A stretch of 64,000 bases of DNA. Source: Marinomonas posidonica IVIA-Po-181. Its GTDB lineage: Bacteria > Pseudomonadota > Gammaproteobacteria > Pseudomonadales > Marinomonadaceae. The position numbers and the translations under genes were made by a program. Below, piece after piece: positions 46,401-55,117 of this stretch; position 1 is the first letter of the stretch, and every line of letters starts with the position of its first letter. The notes beneath the pieces are model-generated. The model searched no databases and was not told the DNA's origin. It saw only the letters and a program-made list of their open reading frames with translations. The stretch lies in assembly GCF_000214215.1 (NCBI RefSeq), contig NC_015559.1, positions 682,001 to 746,000 on the forward strand. Direction: 5' to 3'.

Positions 46401-49400
46401 ATGAGAAAAGAAAAAAATAAGGCCGTATTTTTTTTAGTGATAATGCTAGCTTTCTTAATCTTATCATCATGTGCGCTATGGTTTTTTGACTTGTTTTCTA
46501 TGGAAATATATTGGGCTTTATTTTTAGAAATATTCGGAGTTATATTATTTAGTGCGCTTTTATCTTGGATTTGTATGCGCTTATTTCTAAAGGAAAAAGA
46601 AGATCAGGCTGATAAGAAAATAATTGAGTTCCATAAACGCCGCCTTAAGAAAGTGTTCAATCAAGCCTGGTATAAGCAGGCAAAGTCGAATAGCTCTCCA
46701 TACCAATTCCCTTGGTATTTTTTTATAAGTGATAACAGTGAGAAGGAAGATGTTTTAATAGAAAAGATGGGTTTTGAAGCGATTGAAGGCGACGAGGCCG
46801 ATGTTTCTAATTCACCTATTAAATTTTGGTTAAGTGATACTAGTGTCTTGGTATCATTTTCTCTTTCCTCTAAGGCCGATTCTTTCCAAGAACAAGTTGA
46901 TTACTTAATTCAACTGATTGCGAAAAAACGTGAAAGACAAGCTATAAATGGCGTAATAACAGCCTTAAATGTTTCTGACTTATTATCTTTAGATGATATG
47001 GAGGTCAGTGACTGTAGTAAGCGTTATCGTAGTTTTATTAAAATGCTAAATAATAGGTTCGGATTATCACTTCCTATATATAGCCTTTTTACACATATGG
47101 CCGAGATTACGGACTTTTGCGAGGTATTTTCGACGCTAGATGAAAAGGCACGAGAGAAACCATTTGGTGCTTTAATGCCTGTCACTTCTTTAAAGGGCTT
47201 CGATAAGGAGTGGTTTGATAATAGTTTTGATACTATTCAAAAGGACCTTTCTAACAGTATTAGTCTTTTTTTAACCAAACAATTGAATTCAGAGTATAGG
47301 GAATCGTTGATCTCCGGATTATTTCAAATCAATGCATTAAGAACGGATCTTGAGGGGTTCTTAGAGCGTTTGTTTTATGAACATCACTATGATGATAAGC
47401 CTCTATATTTTCGAGGTTATTTTTTTGTGAATGCTGGACAAGAAAGTAGTCATACCGATCTTCTGAGTATGATGCATGCGTCAGATCTTGGTTATCAAAA
47501 GTTTTCAACATCAAATTCTAATGGCAGTAGCTTGAGTCTTTTTAATAAAGATTTAGTGCGAAAGTATATTGTTAGAGAGAGTAAAATAGTTGGAGTTAAC
47601 AGAAGAAAAGAAACGGTATTTAGACTTACAAAGACGTTTGTTTATTCTGGTCTATTTTGTACTTTTATTGGCTTTTTGGTGTTAATAAAAGCAAATTTCG
47701 ACTATCAACAAACTCTAGATCAAAATGCTAATATCCAATTAGATCAGTATAAAGAAAACTTGAAGTCTAACGTAATAATTTCTGATGATTTATCGTCTCC
47801 TGTTTTTAGTGTATATGAACTAAGAGAGATTTATTTATCATATCAAGCGGAAACACCTTGGTATGTGACAGATTACCTTCCTGATTCAAGTATAGAAAAA
47901 GTTGTAAAAAATGCATATTACTCAGAGCTTAAAGGTGTCTTACTTGATTTGATGAATGACTATTTAATGAAGGATATGTTTGTTTATAGTAAGTTGGATG
48001 ATAAGGTGAAATCCCTTCAATTACTCAATATATATCAGATTCTTTTTGATCCGCACCGTGAAGATGTTGATGTTCTCGTTAATTATTATGTCAATGCTTT
48101 AACTGAGGAAGGCGAAGGTGAAGGCTTGTTGTTAAACCGATTTGCCGTTCTTGCAAAAGACCTTTTTGCAACCACAGCAATACCTGAAAGTAAAAATATA
48201 GCATTAGTTGAGCTTGTTAGATCTTCTTTGACATCCGAAGATATGAGTGAACTGCTGTACCAGCATATATTGCAACATCCCGATTTTAGAAAACGTATCG
48301 ATTTAAGAAAAAAATTAGGACCGTCTTATCAAGATGTATTCAATTTTAAAGATGGCTATAGTGGCTATCTAATTCCTTACCTATTTACGGCTGAAGGTTT
48401 TAAGGATTTATATACATCCACAGGGTTTGAACTAGCAAGTGAAGCAATTCAATCTTATGAAGGTGTGATGGGGCGCTTAAATGGAGAAGCTGAAATAAAT
48501 CGAATAAATCGACAACTCCGAGATCGTTATATTGAAGATTATATTCGTTACTGGAAAGACTTTGCGTCCAACGTAGAGTGGGTTCCAACACAAGGCTGGG
48601 GGGATTCTAAACAGCAATTATTGATAGCTTCGGATGCTATATTTTCACCCTTGACGTACTTTTATAAATTGATCGATGAAAATACCAGGTTGAAATTTTC
48701 TGATTCAGCAGGAGAAGATCCCAAAGCACTTGTGGATGAAATGCTGAAAGATCAAAAAGAAACGGCGAACCGTGTTGCATTGTCAATTCAAACACCTTTT
48801 GCGTTTATTAATAAACTTGTTAGTTCGGATGACACAGGGCAAAGCCAATTAGGTTTGGCATTATCTCAAATGAAGAAGACCCTCTCTTGGGTTGAGCAAT
48901 ATAAGGATGTTAAAAGCCGAGAGTTGTATTTTTTCGAACAGTTAAATGATGCGGATTCCAGTAACCCTTTATCTTTGTTATCCGAAATGTCTGTTGATTA
49001 TCAGGATGAGATTTTACCTAAATTATTAGAAGGTCAAGCTTATAATATTAATAATTTAGCAATGAAAGAGGTCGAAAACAAATTGGACAAAGACTGGGGG
49101 GATGTTTTCTCATTTTATAATAAATATCTTAAGGGTCGTTATCCAGTTAGTAAAACGTCTTCGAAAGACATTAATATATCAGACTTTAAAGCTTTCTTTG
49201 GTGATACTGGGGTTGTGAATTCATTTCTTAATAAATATCAAAGTAACTTTGATCCATCTGAAAATGATGAGCTAGTGATAAACAGCTTTTTACCGAATCA
49301 ATACATAGTGATTAGTGAAAGGTTTAAAAGCTTTGTAACATCTTGGAAAAATGTTAGGAGCACTTTGTTTGATAAGGGGGTTCCTAGCTTTACTTTTTAT

Positions 49401-49775
49401 ATGAAAGCAGAGTCTCTCTCTCCCGATCTGACCAAACTCACTGTTTCTGGTGAGGGGAGCTTATTCAGTTACTCTAATGGGCCTGCATTATGGAAGAAAT
49501 TAGAGTGGCCTACCGCGGCGAACGTCACCTCAGAACTTATGGTTAAACTAGAAGATACTGAAGGTAATGCTTATGTGAATCGAGTTGATGGTGTTTGGAA
49601 TTGGATGAGATTAATTGACCTAATGGGCGGAGCCAGGTTACCAGGTTCTGACGATGTGTCTTTGGTATATAAGAATAATAAGAGCAAGGCAATTTTACGA
49701 ATTAAGTCAGACTCAGAATTTAGTGCTCTTATGCCAGACTTTTTTTCTGGGTTGCAAGTACCTGATATTTTGTAA
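46401..49775 (+). CDS. tssM: T6SS membrane protein TssM (IcmF), no Walker A motif
   Basis: TssM (1,124 residues) forms the trans-envelope channel with TssL and TssJ. Two N-terminal helices (about 9-60) and a third near residue 415 bracket the cytoplasmic domain. A long periplasmic part ends with the typical TssM C-terminal beta domain (GPALWKKLEWPTAANVTSELMVKLEDTEGN...GVWNWMRLIDLMGGARL). Where many TssM proteins have a GxGKT loop after the PWY motif, this one reads PWYFFISDNSEKEDVLIEKMG, so nucleotide binding is unlikely. Such natural Walker-less TssM proteins are known. The ATG at 46401 follows the tssL stop; a GTG at 46395 is an alternative. The stop overlaps the kinase start as TAATG. Confidence 0.93.
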   Translation: MRKEKNKAVFFLVIMLAFLILSSCALWFFDLFSMEIYWALFLEIFGVILFSALLSWICMRLFLKEKEDQADKKIIEFHKRRLKKVFNQAWYKQAKSNSSPYQFPWYFFISDNSEKEDVLIEKMGFEAIEGDEADVSNSPIKFWLSDTSVLVSFSLSSKADSFQEQVDYLIQLIAKKRERQAINGVITALNVSDLLSLDDMEVSDCSKRYRSFIKMLNNRFGLSLPIYSLFTHMAEITDFCEVFSTLDEKAREKPFGALMPVTSLKGFDKEWFDNSFDTIQKDLSNSISLFLTKQLNSEYRESLISGLFQINALRTDLEGFLERLFYEHHYDDKPLYFRGYFFVNAGQESSHTDLLSMMHASDLGYQKFSTSNSNGSSLSLFNKDLVRKYIVRESKIVGVNRRKETVFRLTKTFVYSGLFCTFIGFLVLIKANFDYQQTLDQNANIQLDQYKENLKSNVIISDDLSSPVFSVYELREIYLSYQAETPWYVTDYLPDSSIEKVVKNAYYSELKGVLLDLMNDYLMKDMFVYSKLDDKVKSLQLLNIYQILFDPHREDVDVLVNYYVNALTEEGEGEGLLLNRFAVLAKDLFATTAIPESKNIALVELVRSSLTSEDMSELLYQHILQHPDFRKRIDLRKKLGPSYQDVFNFKDGYSGYLIPYLFTAEGFKDLYTSTGFELASEAIQSYEGVMGRLNGEAEINRINRQLRDRYIEDYIRYWKDFASNVEWVPTQGWGDSKQQLLIASDAIFSPLTYFYKLIDENTRLKFSDSAGEDPKALVDEMLKDQKETANRVALSIQTPFAFINKLVSSDDTGQSQLGLALSQMKKTLSWVEQYKDVKSRELYFFEQLNDADSSNPLSLLSEMSVDYQDEILPKLLEGQAYNINNLAMKEVENKLDKDWGDVFSFYNKYLKGRYPVSKTSSKDINISDFKAFFGDTGVVNSFLNKYQSNFDPSENDELVINSFLPNQYIVISERFKSFVTSWKNVRSTLFDKGVPSFTFYMKAESLSPDLTKLTVSGEGSLFSYSNGPALWKKLEWPTAANVTSELMVKLEDTEGNAYVNRVDGVWNWMRLIDLMGGARLPGSDDVSLVYKNNKSKAILRIKSDSEFSALMPDFFSGLQVPDIL

Positions 49776-50521
49776 TGTTTGATTTAGATAGCTGGTTACA
49801 ATCACAAAAGAGGTTTAGCTTAGACTATCTTCGTTTAGGTCACAAAGTCGCGAAAATAACGTGTCTTGAATCTGGTGATAGTTGCAGAATTAAATGGAGT
49901 AATTCTTCTTTAGAGTATCAGCTTTTACAGCAAGAATCTCTTTGGTTAAGACGTTTGTTTAGGAATCAAAAATATAACATTAAAAAAAATTTCCAAGGTA
50001 ATTTTTTTTATATTTTTGATTTTTATGAAGGGGTTGATGTTTCTAAGTTGCTGGCGCTCGATTCTATGCAGGAACCTGAGCCTAATGCGTATGATTTTAC
50101 GGAAATAGCGTGCTTGTTATTTGAAGAAATTATCCAGCTACATAGGTTTGGTATTGTTCATTCTGATTTAAAGCCGCAGAATATCTTATATTATAAAGGG
50201 AAGATTCGTATTATTGATTTTGGCAGTGCTGGTTGGCTTGGTAGTGCTATTTCTCTTAAGAAAGTGTTTTCCTATTCAAAATATTTTTCTTTGCCGAATG
50301 TGTTGTCTTATAAAGCGTATCATACGGATTTTGATTGGTATGCGTTTTTTCTAATTCTAAGTGTTCTTTTTGATCGTGAATTAGCCTCATTAAAACAAAT
50401 GGCCCCAGCTGATTTTTCTGAAAAATGTATGTCTTTTCTAGATGAAATGAGTCTTCAGGCACAAGATAGGTTAATTTTAGAACGTGCACTCTCTTCAATC
50501 TCCAATAGCCTATTAAAGTAG
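49775..50521 (+). CDS. Small Ser/Thr protein kinase of the T6SS cluster
   Basis: A 248-residue kinase-fold protein without membrane helix. The catalytic loop HSDLKPQNIL (about 127-136) and the metal-binding DFG in IIDFGSAGW (about 147-155) are intact. A Lys in CRIKW and a Glu in LLQQES could be the N-lobe pair. It is far shorter than PpkA, which has a periplasmic sensor domain. It is translationally coupled to tssM and shares the cluster with an FHA protein, so it likely phosphorylates a T6SS component recognised by that FHA domain. No partner phosphatase gene is present. Homology to small lipopolysaccharide-type kinases is an alternative. Confidence 0.8.
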   Translation: MFDLDSWLQSQKRFSLDYLRLGHKVAKITCLESGDSCRIKWSNSSLEYQLLQQESLWLRRLFRNQKYNIKKNFQGNFFYIFDFYEGVDVSKLLALDSMQEPEPNAYDFTEIACLLFEEIIQLHRFGIVHSDLKPQNILYYKGKIRIIDFGSAGWLGSAISLKKVFSYSKYFSLPNVLSYKAYHTDFDWYAFFLILSVLFDRELASLKQMAPADFSEKCMSFLDEMSLQAQDRLILERALSSISNSLLK

Positions 50522-50550
50522 AGTGCCATTATTTTTTGGTGGGTAATACT

Positions 50551-52014
50551 GTGAGCAATAAAATTTTCCCCAATAGTTTTACTATTTTTCATAAATTAAT
50601 GACTACCTTTTTGATTCTATCGATCGTGCTATTAGCATCGACTTTGTTTCTTGCTAGATGGAGCTTCGAGAAAGGTTTTTTAGACTACCCTAATGCATTG
50701 GAGCAAGTTAGACTTCAAATAATTTCCAATGATTTGATTCTTGAGTTTGAAAGTGCAGGGCGTGATTGGCATAAAGTATCAAAAGTAAAAGTTAACGAAA
50801 TATTGAAATCATTACCCCGGCCAAAACATAGAGATCCCTCAACTCCTATTTCATCTATACCTACAAATAATAATGATGGAAAGTCCATGCCACGTGTATT
50901 TGTGCTACCAGGGGGGAAAAGAAAAGGGCCTTCAACTGCTTTATTTGATGGAGATGGGGGGTTTTTAATAGGATCAGATTTATTATTGAATATAGAAGAT
51001 AATCGAATAGTGTCTGTCCCTCTTATACAGAATGGAAAGGTTATCGCGATTTTAAAGAGTATACCCGTACACCATTTTAGTGAGACTATACCGACAGAAT
51101 TTTCAAAAAGACAGCGGAATCTTAGTTTCTGGGTTGGTGGTGTTGGTCTAGTTCTCGCTATTGCTATTTCATGGTTTCTTGCTTTATTTCTATCTCAACC
51201 TCTAAAAAGTATTATGAGAGCAATTGCTAGTCTTTCCAATGGTGACTTTTCTATAAAGCTAGAGAGGCGTGGAAAAGATGAAATAGGTCAATTAATTGAT
51301 AATGTAAATATTTTATCTAAAACACTAGAAAGTAGCAGAGAGTCACGACGTCATTGGTTAGCGAATATTTCTCATGATTTACGAACGCCGATTACTATTT
51401 TAGCTGGAGAAATTCAATCACTCAAAGATGGTGTTCGTAAATTTAGTCAAGAACGATTAGATTCTCTTGAACAAGAAGTTTTTCATTTGCGAAAATTAAC
51501 CGATGATCTTTATCAATTGTCTATTTCTGATATTGGTGGACTTCGTTATGAATTTTTAAATGCACAGCTTAATGAGTTGATGGAAGCTATTGTGTCATCT
51601 TATGATAACACTGCAACTGATTATGGTCTCAAACTTTGTTACCAAGGAGAACCAGCAATCGCTTCAATTGATTTTGCACGCCTTTCTCAACTTTTTTCGA
51701 ATATTCTTTCAAATAGTATTTCCTACACTGATGCCCCAGGAAATATTCAAGTTCGACTTTTTAAAGATAAATACTTCGCTATTATTAAGATTGAAGACAG
51801 TTATCCAAGTGTTTTAGACAAGAATTATGACAAATTATTTGATCCATTATTTCGACAAGATACCTCAAGAAATATGAGAAAAGAGGGGTCAGGTTTAGGG
51901 TTAGCAATTTGTAAGCAAATTGTTGAAGCACACCAGGGGCAGATTTCGGCAATGCCATCCCACTTGGGTGGGCTTAAATTGATAGTAAAAATTCCATTGG
52001 CAAAAGAGCAGTAG
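50551..52014 (+). CDS. Sensor histidine kinase (BaeS-like)
   Basis: A membrane kinase of about 487 residues. Helices near 15-37 and 195-220 enclose a periplasmic sensor domain of about 155 residues, and a HAMP domain follows (SQPLKSIMRAIASLSNGDFSIKLERRGKDEIGQL). The HisKA box HWLANISHDLRTPITILAGE has its His near residue 274, and the HATPase ends with GSGLGLAICKQIVEAHQG. I prefer the GTG at 50551, which has GGTGGG 7 bases upstream; TTG at 50536 and GTG at 50539 are alternatives. It is followed 3 bp later by its response regulator. As the end of the T6SS block the pair is a candidate envelope-stress controller of the cluster. Confidence 0.88.
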   Translation: MSNKIFPNSFTIFHKLMTTFLILSIVLLASTLFLARWSFEKGFLDYPNALEQVRLQIISNDLILEFESAGRDWHKVSKVKVNEILKSLPRPKHRDPSTPISSIPTNNNDGKSMPRVFVLPGGKRKGPSTALFDGDGGFLIGSDLLLNIEDNRIVSVPLIQNGKVIAILKSIPVHHFSETIPTEFSKRQRNLSFWVGGVGLVLAIAISWFLALFLSQPLKSIMRAIASLSNGDFSIKLERRGKDEIGQLIDNVNILSKTLESSRESRRHWLANISHDLRTPITILAGEIQSLKDGVRKFSQERLDSLEQEVFHLRKLTDDLYQLSISDIGGLRYEFLNAQLNELMEAIVSSYDNTATDYGLKLCYQGEPAIASIDFARLSQLFSNILSNSISYTDAPGNIQVRLFKDKYFAIIKIEDSYPSVLDKNYDKLFDPLFRQDTSRNMRKEGSGLGLAICKQIVEAHQGQISAMPSHLGGLKLIVKIPLAKEQ

Positions 52015-52017
52015 ACT

Positions 52018-52713
52018 ATGGGCACGAATGTTATTTATATAGTTGAGGATGAAGAGAAGATAGCAAACATCTTGTTTGACTACTTAAATAAAGATGGTTT
52101 TGAGCCACATATTATTCTTGATGGGACTCATGCAGCGGAGAGGATTATCCAGGATAAGCCTAATTTAGTTATATTGGATTTAATGTTAAGTGGCAAAAGT
52201 GGTTTCGATATATGTAGTGAAGTTCGTCAAGTTTCTAATGTGCCTATTATCATGCTGACTGCACGAATTGATGAGAAGGATCGTATTCTTGGTCTTAACA
52301 TTGGAGCGGATGACTATGTATGTAAACCTTTTTTACCTGGTGAGGTGGTTGCAAGAGTTGAAGCTATCTTGCGAAGAGTAAATGGCGTTAAACACGAAGA
52401 AGTAAGTTCAAAACGCTTTTTGTCCTATCAAAATGTGACGCTTGATACGGAATCTTTATCTTGTCTTGTAGATGGTAGTAAGGTAGATCTTACGCCTATT
52501 GAGTTTAGGTTATTACAGGTTATGATGCAGAGGCCGAAACGCGTCTATTCGCGTGACAGTTTAATGGATATTTGTTACTTAGATGATCGTATTATTAATG
52601 ATCGTACCATTGATAGTCATATGAGAAATCTTAGAAAAAAAATTAAAAACTTTTCAAGTCTTGATGATGATTTGATTCATACTGTATATGGAGTCGGTTA
52701 CAAAGTTGAGTGA
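52018..52713 (+). CDS. OmpR-family response regulator (BaeR-like)
   Basis: A 231-residue regulator. The receiver domain (about 5-120) has the phosphoacceptor Asp in LVILDLMLSGKSGFDI, with KPFLPGEVVARVEAIL at its end. The C-terminal winged helix (about 135-230) reads SKVDLTPIEFRLLQVMMQRPKRVYSRDSLMDICYLDD...DRTIDSHMRNLRKKI. It forms a pair with the upstream kinase (3-bp gap). Nothing else follows on this strand for 140 bp, so it ends the long T6SS-strand series. Which promoters it binds cannot be told from the window. Confidence 0.92.
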   Translation: MGTNVIYIVEDEEKIANILFDYLNKDGFEPHIILDGTHAAERIIQDKPNLVILDLMLSGKSGFDICSEVRQVSNVPIIMLTARIDEKDRILGLNIGADDYVCKPFLPGEVVARVEAILRRVNGVKHEEVSSKRFLSYQNVTLDTESLSCLVDGSKVDLTPIEFRLLQVMMQRPKRVYSRDSLMDICYLDDRIINDRTIDSHMRNLRKKIKNFSSLDDDLIHTVYGVGYKVE

Positions 52714-52855
52714 TTGTATTTATTAGGTTCTAATGCCTGCTTTTTGGGCTTTTACGATAGAAGCGTTAAGAAATGTAGGTTTTATGGTGTCATGAGTCAG
52801 AAACTTCTATGATTAGTCATAGGGGTTATTGACTGATAAATAGGAAGATTGCGCT

Positions 52856-54427
52856 ATGTTGGTTTGGCAGTGGGGATTAATTGCAACCAGTGTGATGTTG
52901 GCAGTGGTGTTTGTTGTGCTTGTGGTGCGTTATTTATCACTGAGAAAACAACTGAATGCCGATGAAGCAGATAATGATGAACATCATAATGAAGATAATG
53001 ATGAGCCTCTAACAGATTCTGCTCAAACCTTTGAGAAAGAGCAGTGGTTGGTGTTGTTGAAGCAGCAAAAACTCATTTGTGGCGAGTTGTTAAATAAATT
53101 AGAAAAAGAGGATTTTCAAGGACGAGCTTCGTTATCTTGCTGGTCTATTTTTTTAGATGTTGAAATGAAAATTATCGAAGAAGGGCTTGACGATGTAGAC
53201 GTGATTTCCTTGTTAAGTGCATTCAAGAACATTCTCGACAAAATAGATAAGGCACAAGAGATTGATGCTTTACTGAAATCCCTCAAAGTGAACCAATCAG
53301 TATTGCGCGAGCTGAATAAAATCATTCAGAAAACGGGCGATAAAATTTTCAATCAGGTCAATATTACAACAGATCTAAATACCCAGCTGGATAAGCTGCA
53401 GGCGCAACTCGCAAAAGAAGCTGAACTGGATGAATCCCTAGGTCTGTTGCGGTCTGAAATCGCTAGTATGTTTGAATTGGCTGAACGCCTCAAGCGGCAC
53501 TTGGATGATGTGAAAAAGAGTGGCGTAGCGCCTGAGTATATCGAAGCACTTGAAGATTTTTTAGGTGGCGTAGACGAATCGGACTTTTTGAATTCTGTAG
53601 GTTCAGAAATGGATGATAAAGTGGCAGATCTTAAGCAGCTCGCCGCCAACCAGAAAGCCATTATTGAAGAGCTGAAAATGCAAATGCGTCAGCTTAAAGG
53701 TGATGGCAATGATCGTCATATTGGGGAATATGATATTTCCATTGCTCGTCTTGAGAAGTCTTTGTTGGAAAGTAGTCGAGTGATTAAGCGCTTAGAATCA
53801 AAGCTTGAGAATCTACATAATATTAAACATAACTTGAACATTGACCTTGTTAAGCGTGATGAAGCGCTGGCAGAAAAGACGGCTCAGTTGGCAAATAGTG
53901 ATCCAACAGGTAATGACATTTATAGCGTGATTGATGAAGAGTTAAGTACCATGAGAAATATGGAAGATTTACTTTCTCAAGGGGGGTTAACGGAAGCGTC
54001 AGATGCGTTTGCAACAGAGCAAGCATCAAAAATCAAAGAGTTGCGTCAAATGGTAAATGATTCAGAACTTTATGTTGAGGTTTTGGAGCGTGATTTAGAG
54101 AAAGCACGAGTGCTTCGTGAAAGCCTTGAATATAAATTGAGTCATCCTGAGTCGCTGACGAATCCAGAATTTCAAGATAGTGATGTTTTATTGGAAAAAG
54201 AGTTGGATGAGCTTGAGAATCTTCGAGAAATAAACGATGAGCTTGAAGCGGAACGAAAGCGTTTAACCACTGAGTTGTATGATGGACAGGCACAAACAGA
54301 AGAGTTTTCTAAATTGCGTCATAAAGTGGATGAATTAGATAAGAAAATCGATTCTGTTCAGCAAAGCTATGTGGAGATGGAGGAAAAATATCTCAATGCC
54401 ATGATGGCAGGGGAAGATGGTCTGTAG
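52856..54427 (+). CDS. Membrane-anchored coiled-coil protein of unknown function
   Basis: I do not recognise this 523-residue protein. An N-terminal membrane helix (about 3-27, LIATSVMLAVVFVVLVVRYL) is followed by an acidic linker (about 38-58). A short helical domain (about 60-165) contains EQWLVLLKQQKLICGELLNKLEKEDFQGRASLSCWSIFLDVE. The rest is predominantly coiled coil to the C-terminus (heptad-like Leu/Glu/Lys patterns, about 165-505). Envelope scaffold or division roles are plausible but unproved. It lies 142 bp after the response regulator and converges on recX, so it is probably a separate transcription unit and may belong to the core side of the junction. Confidence 0.75.
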   Translation: MLVWQWGLIATSVMLAVVFVVLVVRYLSLRKQLNADEADNDEHHNEDNDEPLTDSAQTFEKEQWLVLLKQQKLICGELLNKLEKEDFQGRASLSCWSIFLDVEMKIIEEGLDDVDVISLLSAFKNILDKIDKAQEIDALLKSLKVNQSVLRELNKIIQKTGDKIFNQVNITTDLNTQLDKLQAQLAKEAELDESLGLLRSEIASMFELAERLKRHLDDVKKSGVAPEYIEALEDFLGGVDESDFLNSVGSEMDDKVADLKQLAANQKAIIEELKMQMRQLKGDGNDRHIGEYDISIARLEKSLLESSRVIKRLESKLENLHNIKHNLNIDLVKRDEALAEKTAQLANSDPTGNDIYSVIDEELSTMRNMEDLLSQGGLTEASDAFATEQASKIKELRQMVNDSELYVEVLERDLEKARVLRESLEYKLSHPESLTNPEFQDSDVLLEKELDELENLREINDELEAERKRLTTELYDGQAQTEEFSKLRHKVDELDKKIDSVQQSYVEMEEKYLNAMMAGEDGL

Positions 54428-54467
54428 TCCTCCATTTTTGTGGTGAGTTTTATGTTGGGAAGGATAA

Positions 54468-54926
54468 TTAGCTTTCTCTATCCGATTGTGAAAGAGCGTA
54501 TTGAATTTGCTCATAATCAAAGCCTCTATATTGTAAATGGCGCATCTGCTTTGATTTTTCTTTATAGTCTTGGGTGGATTCCTCACCAAATTTGCGAATC
54601 TTTGCGTCTTTGGCTAATTCATACCAGTCGAACTCCGCTTCCTCTATGGCGTTCTTGGCGATGTCACTAGAGAGGCCTTTTTGCAGTAATTCTTGTTTAA
54701 TTCGAGTAGGGCCAAGCGATCGATTGGCTTTGCTTCTCACATAAATCTCGGCAAATCGTTCATCATTTAAGTAGTTCAATTCTTTTAGTTGACGAATTGT
54801 GTTGTCAATATCCTCCTCAGAATGGCCCTTTTGTTTTAGTTTTACGGCAATTTCTGCACAAGCGTGCTCTCTTTGATTTAGTAGGAGTAAAGCGTGCTCA
54901 TAGGTCGTCAATTGTGGTGTGTGCAT
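54468..54926 (-). CDS. recX: RecA regulatory protein RecX
   Basis: RecX caps RecA filaments and limits recombinase activity. The 152-residue protein has the three-helix repeats of the family. YEHALLLLNQREHACAEIAVKLKQKGHSEEDIDNTIRQLKELNYLNDERFAEIYVRS forms the first, SLGPTRIKQELLQKGLSSDIAKNAIEE the second, and KSKQMRHLQYRGFDYEQIQYAL the last. Normally it follows recA directly. Here it is 46 kb away on the opposite strand, next to the alaS-csrA block. It therefore cannot be co-transcribed with recA, and no LexA box is visible just upstream, so its coupling to the SOS response may be lost. Confidence 0.93.
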   Translation of the reverse strand: MHTPQLTTYEHALLLLNQREHACAEIAVKLKQKGHSEEDIDNTIRQLKELNYLNDERFAEIYVRSKANRSLGPTRIKQELLQKGLSSDIAKNAIEEAEFDWYELAKDAKIRKFGEESTQDYKEKSKQMRHLQYRGFDYEQIQYALSQSDRES

Positions 54927-55117
54927 AGTGCTATCTTCTGTGTTTTTGACATTGTGCCATTGTCATTAACTAAAATCACCAAATTGAATAGTTTGAAAAC
55001 CTTTAAATTATAATATTTATGGTTTTTGTATCTAATAATCTATTTTAATTTGGTAGGTAAAACTGCTTTCTGTGTGTAAATATAGTCTAAATGACTTATT
55101 GAATTGTTGGAGGGCGT

